64,000 bases of DNA from Streptomyces sp. NBC_00459 (GTDB taxonomy: Bacteria > Actinomycetota > Actinomycetes > Streptomycetales > Streptomycetaceae): positions 8,184,001-8,248,000 of the forward strand of contig NZ_CP107903.1 in the NCBI RefSeq assembly GCF_036013955.1, given 5' to 3'. Positions within the stretch are counted from its first letter, which is position 1, and every line of letters begins with the position of its first letter. Positions 48,996-60,653 of this stretch are shown one piece after another. The notes beneath the pieces were generated by a model, which had not been told where the DNA came from, ran no database searches, and saw only the letters and a program-made list of their open reading frames with translations. Both the position numbers and the translations under genes were made by a program.

Positions 48996-50657
48996 TCAGT
49001 TCACTTCCTGAGCGTCGCGAAGAGTGCGGTACGTGGCCACGAGGGCGGCGGTGGAGGAGTCGAGGCCGGGGACCGCGGCCCCCGCGGTGAGCGCGGGCTC
49101 GATGCGCTTGGCGAGGACCTTGCCCAGCTCGACGCCCCACTGGTCGAAGGAGTCGATGTTCCAGATGGCGCCCTGTACGAACACCTTGTGCTCGTACAGG
49201 GCGATCAACTGGCCGAGCACGGACGGAGTCAGCTCGCGCGCGAGGACGGTGGTCGTCGGGTGGTTGCCCTTGAACGTCTTGTGGGCGACCAGTTCCTCCG
49301 GCACCCCTTCGGCCCGTACCTCCTCGGGCGTCTTGCCGAACGCCAGTGCCTGCGTCTGCGCGAAGAAGTTGGCCATCAGCAGGTCGTGCTGGCCCTTGAG
49401 TTCGTCGCTCAGTTCCGCGACCGGCTCGGCGAACCCGATGAAGTCCGCCGGGATCAGCTTCGTGCCCTGGTGGATCAACTGGTAGTAGGCGTGCTGTCCG
49501 TTGGTGCCGGGCGTGCCCCACACCACCGGCCCCGTCTGCCACTCGACCGGGTTGCCGTCGCGGTCGACCGACTTGCCGTTGGACTCCATGTCCAGCTGCT
49601 GCAGGTAGGCCGTGAACTTGGACAGGTAGTGGCTGTAGGGCAGTACTGCATGCGACTGGGCGTCGAAGAAGTTGCCGTACCAGATGCCCAACAGGCCGAG
49701 CAGCAAAGGTGCGTTGGCCTCTGCCGGAGCGGTCCGGAAGTGGTCGTCGACCAGCGCGAACCCGTCCAGCATCTCCCGGAACCGGTCGGGGCCGATCGCG
49801 ATCATCAGCGACAGCCCGATGGCCGAGTCGTACGAGTACCGTCCGCCGACCCAGTCCCAGAACTCGAACATGTTGTCCGTGTCGATGCCGAAGTCGGCGA
49901 CCTTCCCACCGTTCGTCGACAGCGCCACGAAGTGCTTGGCGACCGCCTTGTCGTCGCCGCCCAGACCCGCGAGGAGCCAGGAGCGGGCCGAGGTGGCGTT
50001 GGTGATCGTCTCGATGGTGGTGAACGTCTTCGACGCGACGATGAAGAGGGTCTCGGCCGGGTCCAGGTCACGGACCGCCTCGTGCAGATCGGCACCGTCG
50101 ACGTTCGACACGAACCGGAACGTCAACTCCCGTGCGGTGAACGCCCGCAGAGCGTCGTAGGCCATCGCCGGACCGAGGTCCGAGCCGCCGATGCCGATGT
50201 TCACGACGTTCTTGATGCGCTTGCCCGTGTGGCCGGTCCACTCGCCCGAGCGCACCCGGTCCGCGAAGGCCGCCATCCGGTCCAGGACCGCGTGCACGGC
50301 CGGGACGACGTTCTCCCCGTCGACCTCGACCACCGCGCCTCGCGGCGCCCGCAGCGCGGTGTGCAGCACCGCACGATCCTCGGTGATGTTGATCCGGTCG
50401 CCGCGGAACATGGCGTCCCGCAGCCCGAACACGCCGGTGGCGGTGGCGAGTTCCTGGAGCAGGGCGAGGGTCTCGTCCGTGATCAGGTGCTTGGAGTAGT
50501 CGATGTGCAGGTCGCCCACCCGCACGACGTAACGCTCCGCGCGCTGCGGGTCGTCGGCGAACAGCTCACGCAGTTGCGGCTGGAGGAACGCACCGGCGCG
50601 GTGGTCCTCCAGCGCGGTCCACTCGGGGCGCCGGGTGAGCCTGGGGGAGTCAGACAT
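48996..50657 (-). CDS. pgi: Glucose-6-phosphate isomerase
   Basis: A 553-aa enzyme with both PGI signatures: VNIGIGGSDLGPAMAYDALR and the C-terminal VELGKVLAKRIEP region, plus the catalytic Glu of VWGTPGTNGQHAYYQLIHQG. It interconverts glucose 6-phosphate and fructose 6-phosphate. The ATG overlaps the opcA stop by 8 bp. Its place here links glycolysis with the pentose phosphate cycle. Confidence 0.96.
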   Translation of the reverse strand: MSDSPRLTRRPEWTALEDHRAGAFLQPQLRELFADDPQRAERYVVRVGDLHIDYSKHLITDETLALLQELATATGVFGLRDAMFRGDRINITEDRAVLHTALRAPRGAVVEVDGENVVPAVHAVLDRMAAFADRVRSGEWTGHTGKRIKNVVNIGIGGSDLGPAMAYDALRAFTARELTFRFVSNVDGADLHEAVRDLDPAETLFIVASKTFTTIETITNATSARSWLLAGLGGDDKAVAKHFVALSTNGGKVADFGIDTDNMFEFWDWVGGRYSYDSAIGLSLMIAIGPDRFREMLDGFALVDDHFRTAPAEANAPLLLGLLGIWYGNFFDAQSHAVLPYSHYLSKFTAYLQQLDMESNGKSVDRDGNPVEWQTGPVVWGTPGTNGQHAYYQLIHQGTKLIPADFIGFAEPVAELSDELKGQHDLLMANFFAQTQALAFGKTPEEVRAEGVPEELVAHKTFKGNHPTTTVLARELTPSVLGQLIALYEHKVFVQGAIWNIDSFDQWGVELGKVLAKRIEPALTAGAAVPGLDSSTAALVATYRTLRDAQEVN

Positions 50658-51585
50658 GACGGGGGGTCTCCTTGGTGCTTTCGCCCCGCAGAGCGATCGC
50701 GTACATCTCGTCGGCGTCGAGGCGCCGCAGTTCCTCGGCGATGAGTTCGGAGGTGGGCCGCACCTTCAGCGCGAGCGTGCGGGAAGGCTGGCCGGGCAGG
50801 GAGAGCGTGGCGAGCGGGCCCTCGGGGCGGTCGATGACGATCTCGCCCTTGTCGGTGCCGAGGCGGACGGCAGTGACGACAGGCCCCGCGGTGACGACGC
50901 GGTCCACCTTCACATCCAGGCGGGCGCCGAGCCAGCGGGCCAGCAGTTCGGCGCTCGGGTTCTCGGCCTCGCTCTCGACGGCCGCCGAGATGATCTTCGT
51001 GCGGGCCTGGTCGAGGGCGGCGGCCAGCATCGAGCGCCACGGGGTGAGACGCGTCCACGCCAGGTCGGTGTCGCCGGGCGCGTACGAGCGCACCCGGGCC
51101 TCCAGCGCGACGAGCGGCTGCTCGACCGCGTACATGTCGGTGATCCGGCGCTGGGCCAGTGCGCCCAGCGGGTCCTTGGCGGGCACCTCGGGGGCGTTCA
51201 CCGGCCACCAGACGACGACCGGGGCGTCCGGCAGGAGCAGCGGCAGGACGACCGAGTCGGCGTGGTCGGACACCTCGCCGTACGTCCGCAGGATGACCGT
51301 CTCGCCGGTCCCGGCGTCGGCACCCACCCGGACCTCGGCGTCGAGGTGGGAGTTGGTGCGGTCGCGCGGGCTGCGGGCGTGCCGCTTGATGACGACCAGG
51401 GTGCGCGCGGGATGCTCGTGCGAGGCGTCCTCGGCCGCCTTGATCGAGTCGTAGGCGTTCTCCTCGTCCGTGACGATCACCATCGTCAGGACCATGCCCA
51501 CGGCAGGGGTGCCGATGGCGCGCCGCCCCTTCACCAGTGCTTTGTTGATCTTGCTTGCCGTGGTGTCGGTGAGGTCGATTTTCAT
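50650..51585 (-). CDS. opcA: Glucose-6-phosphate dehydrogenase assembly protein OpcA
   Basis: The 311-aa protein matches actinobacterial OpcA: MKIDLTDTTASKINKALVKG at the N-terminus, VVVWWPVNAPEVPAKDPLGA, and TDLAWTRLTPWRSMLAAALD. OpcA binds and activates Zwf. Its ATG overlaps the zwf stop by 4 bp (ATGA) and its stop overlaps the pgi start by 8 bp, so the three proteins are made together. Confidence 0.94.
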   Translation of the reverse strand: MKIDLTDTTASKINKALVKGRRAIGTPAVGMVLTMVIVTDEENAYDSIKAAEDASHEHPARTLVVIKRHARSPRDRTNSHLDAEVRVGADAGTGETVILRTYGEVSDHADSVVLPLLLPDAPVVVWWPVNAPEVPAKDPLGALAQRRITDMYAVEQPLVALEARVRSYAPGDTDLAWTRLTPWRSMLAAALDQARTKIISAAVESEAENPSAELLARWLGARLDVKVDRVVTAGPVVTAVRLGTDKGEIVIDRPEGPLATLSLPGQPSRTLALKVRPTSELIAEELRRLDADEMYAIALRGESTKETPRHV

Positions 51586-53201
51586 GGCCTGCGCCAGCTC
51601 CGTCCGTCTCGTGCGAGCATCTCGTCGGCTTCCTCCGGGCCCCAACTGCCCGAGGCGTACTGCGCGGGCCTGCCGTGCGTGCCCCAGTACTCCTCGATCG
51701 GGTCGAGGATCTTCCAGGACTCTTCCACTTCCTGGTGACGGGGGAACAAATTGGCGTCGCCGAGCAGGACATCCAGGATGAGCCGTTCGTACGCCTCCGG
51801 GCTGGACTCCGTGAAGGACTCGCCGTAGGCGAAGTCCATAGTGACGTCCCTGATCTCCATCGAGGTACCCGGGACCTTGGAACCGAAGCGCACGGTCATG
51901 CCCTCGTCGGGCTGGACGCGGATGACGATCGCGTTCGCGCCGAGTTCCTCGGTGGCCGTCGAGTCGAACGGTGAGTGCGGGGCGCGCTGGAAGACGACCG
52001 CGATCTCCGTCACGCGCCGCCCGAGTCGCTTGCCGGTCCGCAGATAGAAGGGGACGCCCGCCCAGCGGCGGTTGTCGACCTCCAGCTTGACGGCCGCGTA
52101 CGTGTCGGTGCTCGACTGCGGGTCGATGCCCTCCTCCTCGAGGTAGCCGGACACCTGCTCACCGCCCTGCCAGCCCGCCGCGTACTGCCCGCGCACGGTG
52201 TGCTCGCCCAGGTCCTCCGGCAGCTTCACCGACTTCAGGACCTTGAGCTTCTCCGTCAGCAGCGACTCGGCGTCGAAGGCGATCGGCTCCTCCATGGCGG
52301 TCAGGGCCATCAGCTGGAGGAGGTGGTTCTGGATGACGTCACGCGCCGACCCGATGCCGTCGTAGTAGCCGGCCCGGCCGCCGATGCCGATGTCCTCGGC
52401 CATCGTGATCTGGACGTGGTCGACGTACGACCGGTTCCAGATGGGCTCGTACATCTGGTTGGCGAAGCGGAGCGCCAGAATGTTCTGGACGGTCTCCTTG
52501 CCGAGGTAGTGGTCGATCCGGAAGACCTGCTCCGGGTCGAACACGTCGTGCAGGACCCGGTTCAGCTCACGCGCGCTCTTCAGGTTGTGCCCGAACGGCT
52601 TCTCGATCACCCCGCGCCGCCAGGAACCCTCCGGCGCGTTCGCCAGCCCGTGCTTCTTCAGCTGCTGGACGACCTTGGGGAAGAACTTCGGCGGTACGGA
52701 GAGGTAGAAGGCGTAGTTGCCGCTGGTACCCCGGGACGCGTCGAGCTCCTCGACGGCCGCGCGCAGCTGCTTGAACGCCGCGTCGTCGTCGAAGTCGCCG
52801 GGGATGAACCGCATGCCCTCGGCGAGCTGCTGCCAGACCTCCTCGCGGAACTCCGTACGGGCGTGGTCGCGCACCGAGTCGTGCACGATCTGCGCGAAGT
52901 CCTCGTCCTCCCAGTCCCGGCGGGCGAACCCGACGAGCGAGAAGCCCGGCGGGAGCAGACCGCGGTTGGCCAGGTCGTAGACGGCCGGCATCAGCTTCTT
53001 GCGGGACAGGTCACCGGTCACCCCGAAGATGACCAGCCCGGACGGGCCCGCGATCAGGGGGAGACGACGGTCGCCGGGGTCGCGCAGCGGGTTGTCCCAG
53101 TCACTGCCGAAGAGGACTTCGGCAGTGTTCTCCGGCACCGGCGGAACGTCGGCGGCAGGTGCCTCGACGGTGGCCGCCGGCTGGGTCGATTCGTCGCTCA
53201 T
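51582..53201 (-). CDS. zwf: Glucose-6-phosphate 1-dehydrogenase
   Basis: The 539-aa enzyme has the coenzyme motif VIFGVTGDLSRKKLMPAVYD, the active-site signature RIDHYLGKETVQNILALRFA and EKPFGHNLKSARELN. It oxidises glucose 6-phosphate and makes NADPH. The N-terminal extension of about 40 residues is usual in Streptomyces. Its ATG overlaps the tal stop (ATGA). Confidence 0.96.
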   Translation of the reverse strand: MSDESTQPAATVEAPAADVPPVPENTAEVLFGSDWDNPLRDPGDRRLPLIAGPSGLVIFGVTGDLSRKKLMPAVYDLANRGLLPPGFSLVGFARRDWEDEDFAQIVHDSVRDHARTEFREEVWQQLAEGMRFIPGDFDDDAAFKQLRAAVEELDASRGTSGNYAFYLSVPPKFFPKVVQQLKKHGLANAPEGSWRRGVIEKPFGHNLKSARELNRVLHDVFDPEQVFRIDHYLGKETVQNILALRFANQMYEPIWNRSYVDHVQITMAEDIGIGGRAGYYDGIGSARDVIQNHLLQLMALTAMEEPIAFDAESLLTEKLKVLKSVKLPEDLGEHTVRGQYAAGWQGGEQVSGYLEEEGIDPQSSTDTYAAVKLEVDNRRWAGVPFYLRTGKRLGRRVTEIAVVFQRAPHSPFDSTATEELGANAIVIRVQPDEGMTVRFGSKVPGTSMEIRDVTMDFAYGESFTESSPEAYERLILDVLLGDANLFPRHQEVEESWKILDPIEEYWGTHGRPAQYASGSWGPEEADEMLARDGRSWRRP

Positions 53202-54352
53202 TCCCCGTCAACTCCCTTGCTGTCCAGCGACTTCGTGACGGCGTTCAACAGGTCGTTCCAGGCGATCTCGAACTTCGCGACGCCCTCGTCCTCCAGCAGC
53301 TTCACGACCTCGTCGTACGAGATCCCGAGCTCCTCGACGGCCGCGAGATCGGCGCGGGCCTGGGCGTAACCTCCGCTCACCGCGTCGCCGTGGATGTCGC
53401 CGTGGTCGGCGGTCGCGTCGAGGGTGGCCTCCGGCATCGTGTTGACGGTGCCGGGCGCGACCAGCTCGTCGACGTACAGCGTGTCCTTGTACGCGGGGTC
53501 CTTGACGCCGGTCGAGGCCCACAGCGGACGCTGCTTGTTGGCGTGAGCGCCACCGAGGGCGGTCCAGCGGTCGCCCTCGAAGACCTCCTCGTACGCCTCG
53601 TACGCGAGGCGCGCGTTGGCCAGCGCCGCCCGGCCCTTGAGGGCGAGGGCCTCGGCCGTGCCGAGCACCGTCAGGCGCTTGTCGATCTCGGAGTCGACGC
53701 GGGAGACGAAGAAGGAGGCGACGGAGTGGATCGAGGCCAGGTCGATGCCCGCGGCCTGCGCCTTCTCCAGGCCGGCCAGATAGGCGGCCATGACCTCGCG
53801 GTAGCGCTCCAGGGAGAAGATCAGCGTGACGTTGACGCTGATCCCGAGGCCGATGACCTCGGTGATCGCCGGCAGGCCCGCCTTCGTCGCCGGGATCTTG
53901 ATCATCACGTTGGGCCGGTCGACCAGCCAGGCCAGCTGCTTGGCCTCGGCGATCGTCGCCGCGGTCTCGTGGGCGAGACGTGGGTCGACCTCGATCGAGA
54001 CCCGGCCGTCCCGGCCGCCGGTGGCGTCGTACACCGGGCGCAGGACGTCGGCGGCGGCCCGTACGTCGGCGGTGGTCATCATGCGTACGGCCTCGTCGAC
54101 CGTGACGCCGCGCACCGCCAGGTCGGCGAGCTGCTCCTCGTAGCCCTCGCCGGAGCCGATGGCGGCCTGGAAGATCGACGGGTTGGTGGTCACGCCGACC
54201 ACGTGGTGGGTGTCGATGAGCGCGGCGAGGTTGCCGGAGGCGATGCGTCCCCGGGAGAGGTCGTCCAGCCAGATGGAGACGCCCTCGTCGGAGAGGCGCT
54301 TGAGTGTGAGTGTGCCCGCGGTGGGGGCTGCTTCGGTGGTCACTGTGATCAT
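53198..54352 (-). CDS. tal: Transaldolase
   Basis: This 384-aa protein is an actinobacterial-type transaldolase with GVSIWLDDLSRGRIASGNLA, VVGVTTNPSIFQAAIGSGEG and the Schiff-base lysine in NVMIKIPATKAGLPAITEVI. The ATG at 54352 (MITVTTEA) matches the usual N-terminus, but AAGGAAG is very close to it; a GTG at 54343 has better spacing. It follows tkt by 19 bp. Confidence 0.95.
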   Translation of the reverse strand: MITVTTEAAPTAGTLTLKRLSDEGVSIWLDDLSRGRIASGNLAALIDTHHVVGVTTNPSIFQAAIGSGEGYEEQLADLAVRGVTVDEAVRMMTTADVRAAADVLRPVYDATGGRDGRVSIEVDPRLAHETAATIAEAKQLAWLVDRPNVMIKIPATKAGLPAITEVIGLGISVNVTLIFSLERYREVMAAYLAGLEKAQAAGIDLASIHSVASFFVSRVDSEIDKRLTVLGTAEALALKGRAALANARLAYEAYEEVFEGDRWTALGGAHANKQRPLWASTGVKDPAYKDTLYVDELVAPGTVNTMPEATLDATADHGDIHGDAVSGGYAQARADLAAVEELGISYDEVVKLLEDEGVAKFEIAWNDLLNAVTKSLDSKGVDGE

Positions 54353-54371
54353 CTTCCTTCTGGCGTGCGGA

Positions 54372-56447
<2,076 letters not shown>

Positions 56448-56498
56448 CTTCAAGAAGTCCTCGATAGAGGGGACGAACTGCTCGGACGCGTTCAAACT

Positions 56499-56515
56499 TA
56501 AAAGTCTGACTTTTA
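56499..56515. promoter_or_regulatory. 7-3-7 inverted repeat between tkt and the araC-like gene
   Basis: TAAAAGT (56499-56505), CTG, ACTTTTA (56509-56515) is a perfect inverted repeat and the most AT-rich spot in the area. It is 51 bp upstream of tkt and 77 bp upstream of the AraC-family gene, fitting an operator or overlapping promoters. Confidence 0.55.
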
Positions 56516-56592
56516 CGGGGCCAGGTGCCTGTGTGTCACCCTTTGGTGAATGTGGGACACGGACGGCGGGGACCGGACGGCAAGAGAAGGAC

Positions 56593-57495
56593 ATGGCGGA
56601 CAGAACAACCCAAGACACCATCCAAGGCGGAGACGGCATCAGGACGTTTCCCTTCCCGGTCGATCTGAGCGTCCTGGGCGTGGGTATGCAGGTCGGCCCG
56701 ATGTCACCCGACCGCACCTGGCACGAGGACGCCCCGCTGGAACGCTTCCACCGCATCGACTTCCACATCGTGATGCTGTTCGACGACGGCCCGGTCACCC
56801 ACATGATCGACTTCGCCGAGTACGAGGCGGCGGCGGGCGACCTGCTGTGGATCCGCCCCGGTCAGGTCCATCGCTTCTCCCGCACCACCGCGTACCGCGG
56901 CACCGTCCTCACCATGCAACCCGGTTTCCTGCCCCGGACCACGGTCGAGGCGACCGGCCTCTACCACTACGACCTGCCCCCGCTGCTGCGCCCGGACGCG
57001 CCCCAACTCGCCGGTCTGCGGGCGGCCCTGGCCCAGCTGGGCCGCGAGTACGAGGACACGGCCACCCTCCCGATCGGCCTGCACACCTCCGTACTGCGCC
57101 ACTCCCTCACCGCGTTCTTGCTGCGTCTGTCCCACCTCGCGACGAGCTCGGCCCAGGGGGCGGGAGGCCGGACCGACACCACGTTCACCCTGTTCAGGGA
57201 CGCGGTGGAGAAGGGCTTCGCCACCAACCACAGCGTCAGCGTGTACGCCGACGCCCTCGGTTACTCCCGTCGCACCCTCGTCCGCGCGGTGCGCGCGGCG
57301 ACCGGTGAGACGCCCAAGGGCTTCATCGACAAACGCGTGATCCTGGAGGCCAAGCGTCTGCTGGCGCACACCACCCTGCCGATCGGGCGCGTCGGTGCCG
57401 CTGTCGGTTTCCCGGACGCGGCGAACTTCTCCAAGTTCTTCCAGCTGCACACGGGGGCCGCGCCGGCGGCGTTCCGGGCGGAGCTGGCCCGATAG
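56593..57495 (+). CDS. AraC-family transcriptional regulator
   Basis: The 300-aa protein has an N-terminal cupin-like ligand domain (FDDGPVTHMIDFAEYEAAAG, LLWIRPGQVHRFSRT) and a C-terminal double helix-turn-helix (SVSVYADALGYSRRTLVRAV and TTLPIGRVGAAVGFPDAANF followed by SKFFQLHTGAAPAAFR). It is divergent from the tkt operon and may regulate it, although no direct evidence exists. GAAGGAC precedes the ATG. Confidence 0.87.
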   Translation: MADRTTQDTIQGGDGIRTFPFPVDLSVLGVGMQVGPMSPDRTWHEDAPLERFHRIDFHIVMLFDDGPVTHMIDFAEYEAAAGDLLWIRPGQVHRFSRTTAYRGTVLTMQPGFLPRTTVEATGLYHYDLPPLLRPDAPQLAGLRAALAQLGREYEDTATLPIGLHTSVLRHSLTAFLLRLSHLATSSAQGAGGRTDTTFTLFRDAVEKGFATNHSVSVYADALGYSRRTLVRAVRAATGETPKGFIDKRVILEAKRLLAHTTLPIGRVGAAVGFPDAANFSKFFQLHTGAAPAAFRAELAR

Positions 57496-57500
57496 CGCCG

Positions 57501-57530
57501 GGAGGGGCGGGCCGACCGGCCCGCCCCTCC
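57501..57530. terminator. Bidirectional terminator, 13-bp perfect arms
   Basis: Arms 57501-57513 and 57518-57530 enclose a 4-base loop between the convergent AraC and GH16 genes (stops at 57495 and 57554). Confidence 0.88.
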
Positions 57531-57553
57531 GTCATCGCCGTACAACACCCCTG

Positions 57554-58963
57554 TCAGTGACCGAAGTTGAACCAGTTCACGTTCACGAAGTCCTGCGCCT
57601 GCCCGCTGGTGAAGGTCAGATAGACGTCATGGGTGCCGGTGACGGAACTGATGTTCGCCGGAACCGTCCGCCAGCTCTGCCAGCCGCCCGTGTTGGCGAT
57701 CGAGAAGCTGCCGATCGGTGTGCTCGTGCGGCTGTCGAGGCGTACCTCGACCAGTCCGCTCACGCCCGAGTTCGCGCCGCTCGCGACCCTGGCGACGAAC
57801 TGGGTGGCAGCCGTGGAGCCGAAGTTGACGTTCTGGTAGAGCGCCCAGTCGCCGTTGGCGAGCGAGCCGATGTTCTGTCCACCGCCGGTGTCGGTGGTGG
57901 TCTCCGTGCTGGTGCCCGACTGGCTGTTGTACGACTCGGCCTGGACGGCGCTGTACGCGTCCCGGGTCCCGGTCGGCGGGGGCGTGGTGGTGCCGCCGCC
58001 GGTGGTCGACTGGAGCACCTGCACGTAGTCGACGACCATGGGGCGCCCGGAGACCGTGTTCGCGTCCGGTCCGCCGCCGAACGCCGCCGGGAAGGCGCCG
58101 CCCATCGCCACGTTCAGGATGATGAAGAAGCCGTGGTTCGTGGCGTTGGCCCAGGTCGTGGCGTCGACCTGGTTCGCGGTCACCGTGTGGTAGTTGGTGC
58201 CGTCGACGTAGAAGCGGATCGCCTCCGGGCTCACCGAGCGGTCCCACTCCATGCGGTAGGTGTGGAAACCGGCCTGACAGGTGGTGCCGGTGCAACTGGT
58301 GGTGGAGCCGATGCCGGTCGTCTCGTTGCAGGGACCGCCCGGGCTGGTGCCGCAGTGCAGTGTGCCCCAGATGGTGTTGAGGCCCTGGGTGTTCTCCATG
58401 ATGTCGATCTCGCCGACGCTCGGCCAGTTCTGGTAGTTGCCGCGGTAGGGCGCCCCCAGCATCCAGAACGCGGGCCAGTAGCCGAGGGCGGACGCACCGG
58501 TGACGTTCGGCACCTGGAGGCGGGCCTGGACGGCCAGCTTGCCGCCGGCCGGGGGCTGGAAGTCGGTGCGGTTGGTCTCGATGCGGCCCGAGGTCCAGCC
58601 GCCGGCGGAGTTGCGCACCGGGGTGATCCGGAGGTTGCCGCTGCCGTCGAGCGAGACGTTGGTCGTGCTGTTCGTCATCGTCTCGATCTCACCGGTGCCC
58701 CAGTTGGCGGGGCCACCGGGATACGAGGTCCCGGTCGCGTACTGCCAGTTGGTGGTGTTGACGCCGGTCCCGGCGGTGCCGTTGAAGTCGTCGAGGAAGA
58801 CCTGCGTCCAGCCGGTCGGCGGCGTCGGCGCGTCCGCCTGGGCCACGGTCACGGCGGCTGCCGCGAGGCTGAGGACGGCGCCGACGGCGACGAGTACGCG
58901 ACGGAGGGGGCCGCGTCCGACGGGTGGGCCTGAAGCGGGCGAAGTGCCTGAAGTGTCCCTCAT
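57554..58963 (-). CDS. Secreted GH16 glucanase with C-terminal CBM6
   Basis: The 469-aa protein has a signal peptide (LRRVLVAVGAVLSLAAAAVT, cleavage near AQA), a GH16 domain (about residues 50-315) with the catalytic motif GEIDIMENTQ (two Glu around Asp), a Gly/Thr/Pro linker, and a CBM6 (about 335-469; AVQAESYNSQSGTSTETTTD, DVYLTFTSGQAQDFVNVNWF). It most likely cleaves beta-1,3-glucan such as fungal wall laminarin. GAAGAGG precedes the ATG. A LacI-type palindrome lies 52 bp upstream. Confidence 0.92.
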   Translation of the reverse strand: MRDTSGTSPASGPPVGRGPLRRVLVAVGAVLSLAAAAVTVAQADAPTPPTGWTQVFLDDFNGTAGTGVNTTNWQYATGTSYPGGPANWGTGEIETMTNSTTNVSLDGSGNLRITPVRNSAGGWTSGRIETNRTDFQPPAGGKLAVQARLQVPNVTGASALGYWPAFWMLGAPYRGNYQNWPSVGEIDIMENTQGLNTIWGTLHCGTSPGGPCNETTGIGSTTSCTGTTCQAGFHTYRMEWDRSVSPEAIRFYVDGTNYHTVTANQVDATTWANATNHGFFIILNVAMGGAFPAAFGGGPDANTVSGRPMVVDYVQVLQSTTGGGTTTPPPTGTRDAYSAVQAESYNSQSGTSTETTTDTGGGQNIGSLANGDWALYQNVNFGSTAATQFVARVASGANSGVSGLVEVRLDSRTSTPIGSFSIANTGGWQSWRTVPANISSVTGTHDVYLTFTSGQAQDFVNVNWFNFGH

Positions 58964-59014
58964 GGGTGCCTCTTCGGGTACGGGGTGGGGGTGCGGGGGC
59001 GCCTTCGAGAGAGG

Positions 59015-59030
59015 TTGAGAGCGCTCTCAA
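59015..59030. promoter_or_regulatory. LacI-family operator palindrome of the GH16 gene
   Basis: TTGAGAGCGCTCTCAA is a perfect 16-bp palindrome containing the GAGAGCGCTCTC core, like CebR/BxlR-type LacI operators of Streptomyces glycoside hydrolase genes. It lies 52 bp upstream of the GH16 start. Confidence 0.75.
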
Positions 59031-59147
59031 AGTGGGCCCAATGTGCTCCCGGTGGCTCCGGCCGTCAAGAGGTGAAACCCAGAATTTCCCTCCGTCGCAG
59101 GTGAGTTCACCCGATGAAGACATGAATGTGATAGCGCCGAACAGGCC

Positions 59148-60398
59148 CTAGAGGGCGCTGCCCGCCTTCCAGTCCGCCCAGTTCAGGTTCCAGCCGTTGA
59201 GGCCGTTGGCCGGGGCGACCGTCTCCTCGTCCGAGTTCTCGACGACGACCACGTCCCCGAGCATGGAGCTGTCGTAGAACTTGTAGCCCGGTACGGAGGT
59301 GTCGTTCGCGCCCTTCGTGTCGTGGAGTCCCACGCAGCCGTGGCTGGTGTTGCTGTTGCCGAACACCGAGGTCGAGGCCCAGTAGTTGCCGTGCACGAAG
59401 GTGCCGGAGGTGGTCAGGCGCTGGGCGTGCGGGACGTCGGAGATGTCGTACTCGTCGCCGAGCCCGACCGTCGAGGACTCCATCCGCGTCTGTTTGAACC
59501 GCTCGCTGATCACCATGATCCCGGACCAGGTGGTGTGCTCGGCGTCGCCGCCGGAGACGGGATAGGTGGCCGTGGCCCTGCCGTCCCGCCGTACGGTCAT
59601 GGTCTTCGCGGCCAGGTCGACCGTGCTGATCTGCTCGCGGCCGATGTGGAAGGTGACGTCCTTGGACTGGGTGCCGTAGACCCCGTCCGCGCCCTCGACG
59701 TCCTTGAGCCGCAGACCGAGGGTGATCCTCGTGCCGGCGGCCCAGTAGGTCTCCGGCCGGAAGTCGAGCCGGGTGTCGCTGAACCAGTGTCCGACCACCT
59801 CGACGGCAGGCTCGGCGGTCACGGTGATCGCCTTCTGGACCGCGGCCCGGTCGGTGACCGCCTCCGTGAAGTTGATCGACACCGGCATACCGACGCCGGA
59901 GGTGGAATCGGCCTCCGGTGTGAAGTACCCGACGAAGGTGGCGGAGGGCGAGGCGGTGGTGAAGGTCGCGGTCTGTACGGCGCCCCCGGTGACCTGCGCC
60001 GACACCGTGTACTTCGTCCCGGAGTACGGGTTCTGGGTGGACGTCCACTTCGTACGGGTCTCGTCGAGGGTCCCGGCCAGCCCACCGCTGTCGCCCGTGA
60101 CCGTGACGGAGGCGAGGGTGCCGTCGGTGACGGTGACCTCGACGGGGGAGGCGAAGCCGGCGTGCTGAGTGCCGTCGGCGGGGGTGACGGTGACGACGGC
60201 CTTCCTGGCGGCCTTCACGGTGGCGCTCGCGCTCGCCCTCGTCGTCGCCGAGGTGTCCGCGGAGCCGCTGCAACCGGTCAGTGCGGCGGCCGGCACGGCC
60301 CCGAGCGCGGCGAGGATCCCGCGCCGGGACCACGACGGCGACCGCTGCCGACCCCGCTCGCTCGGCTCGGACGGGTTCGGTATGTGCGGAACACCCAC
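59148..60398 (-). CDS. L,D-transpeptidase lipoprotein (YkuD) with Ig-like domains
   Basis: The 416-aa protein has a twin-arginine-like signal (SRRGILAALGAVPAAALTGC) with a lipobox cysteine at residue 43, two Ig-like domains (about 65-255) and a YkuD catalytic domain (about 260-390). The active-site motif is seen as HGNYWASTSVF followed by SHGCVGLHD, with the catalytic cysteine in SHGC. It forms 3-3 crosslinks in peptidoglycan outside the membrane. The GTG start at 60398 has GAAAGG upstream. Confidence 0.9.
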   Translation of the reverse strand: MGVPHIPNPSEPSERGRQRSPSWSRRGILAALGAVPAAALTGCSGSADTSATTRASASATVKAARKAVVTVTPADGTQHAGFASPVEVTVTDGTLASVTVTGDSGGLAGTLDETRTKWTSTQNPYSGTKYTVSAQVTGGAVQTATFTTASPSATFVGYFTPEADSTSGVGMPVSINFTEAVTDRAAVQKAITVTAEPAVEVVGHWFSDTRLDFRPETYWAAGTRITLGLRLKDVEGADGVYGTQSKDVTFHIGREQISTVDLAAKTMTVRRDGRATATYPVSGGDAEHTTWSGIMVISERFKQTRMESSTVGLGDEYDISDVPHAQRLTTSGTFVHGNYWASTSVFGNSNTSHGCVGLHDTKGANDTSVPGYKFYDSSMLGDVVVVENSDEETVAPANGLNGWNLNWADWKAGSAL

Positions 60399-60653
60399 GG
60401 CACGCCTTTCTGAAGCGATCAGGAAGTGATCGATGATGCGCGTGCATCGTGCATCTTCTGTATGGGTTTGTTCTTTGAAACGGAGGCCCGTCGTCTGAGA
60501 TTCCGGTAAGGACGCTCTGCGGTCGGGTATCGGTGAGCGGTGCGAGATGTCCGGGCCGGGCGCTCCGGGAGGTCCGGTGCGTTGTCGCCCGCAGGGCCGT
60601 CGTGCCCGGTCGCGCGGTTCCCCTCGCCCCTTGGGCCTTGGGCGCGCGCCCGC

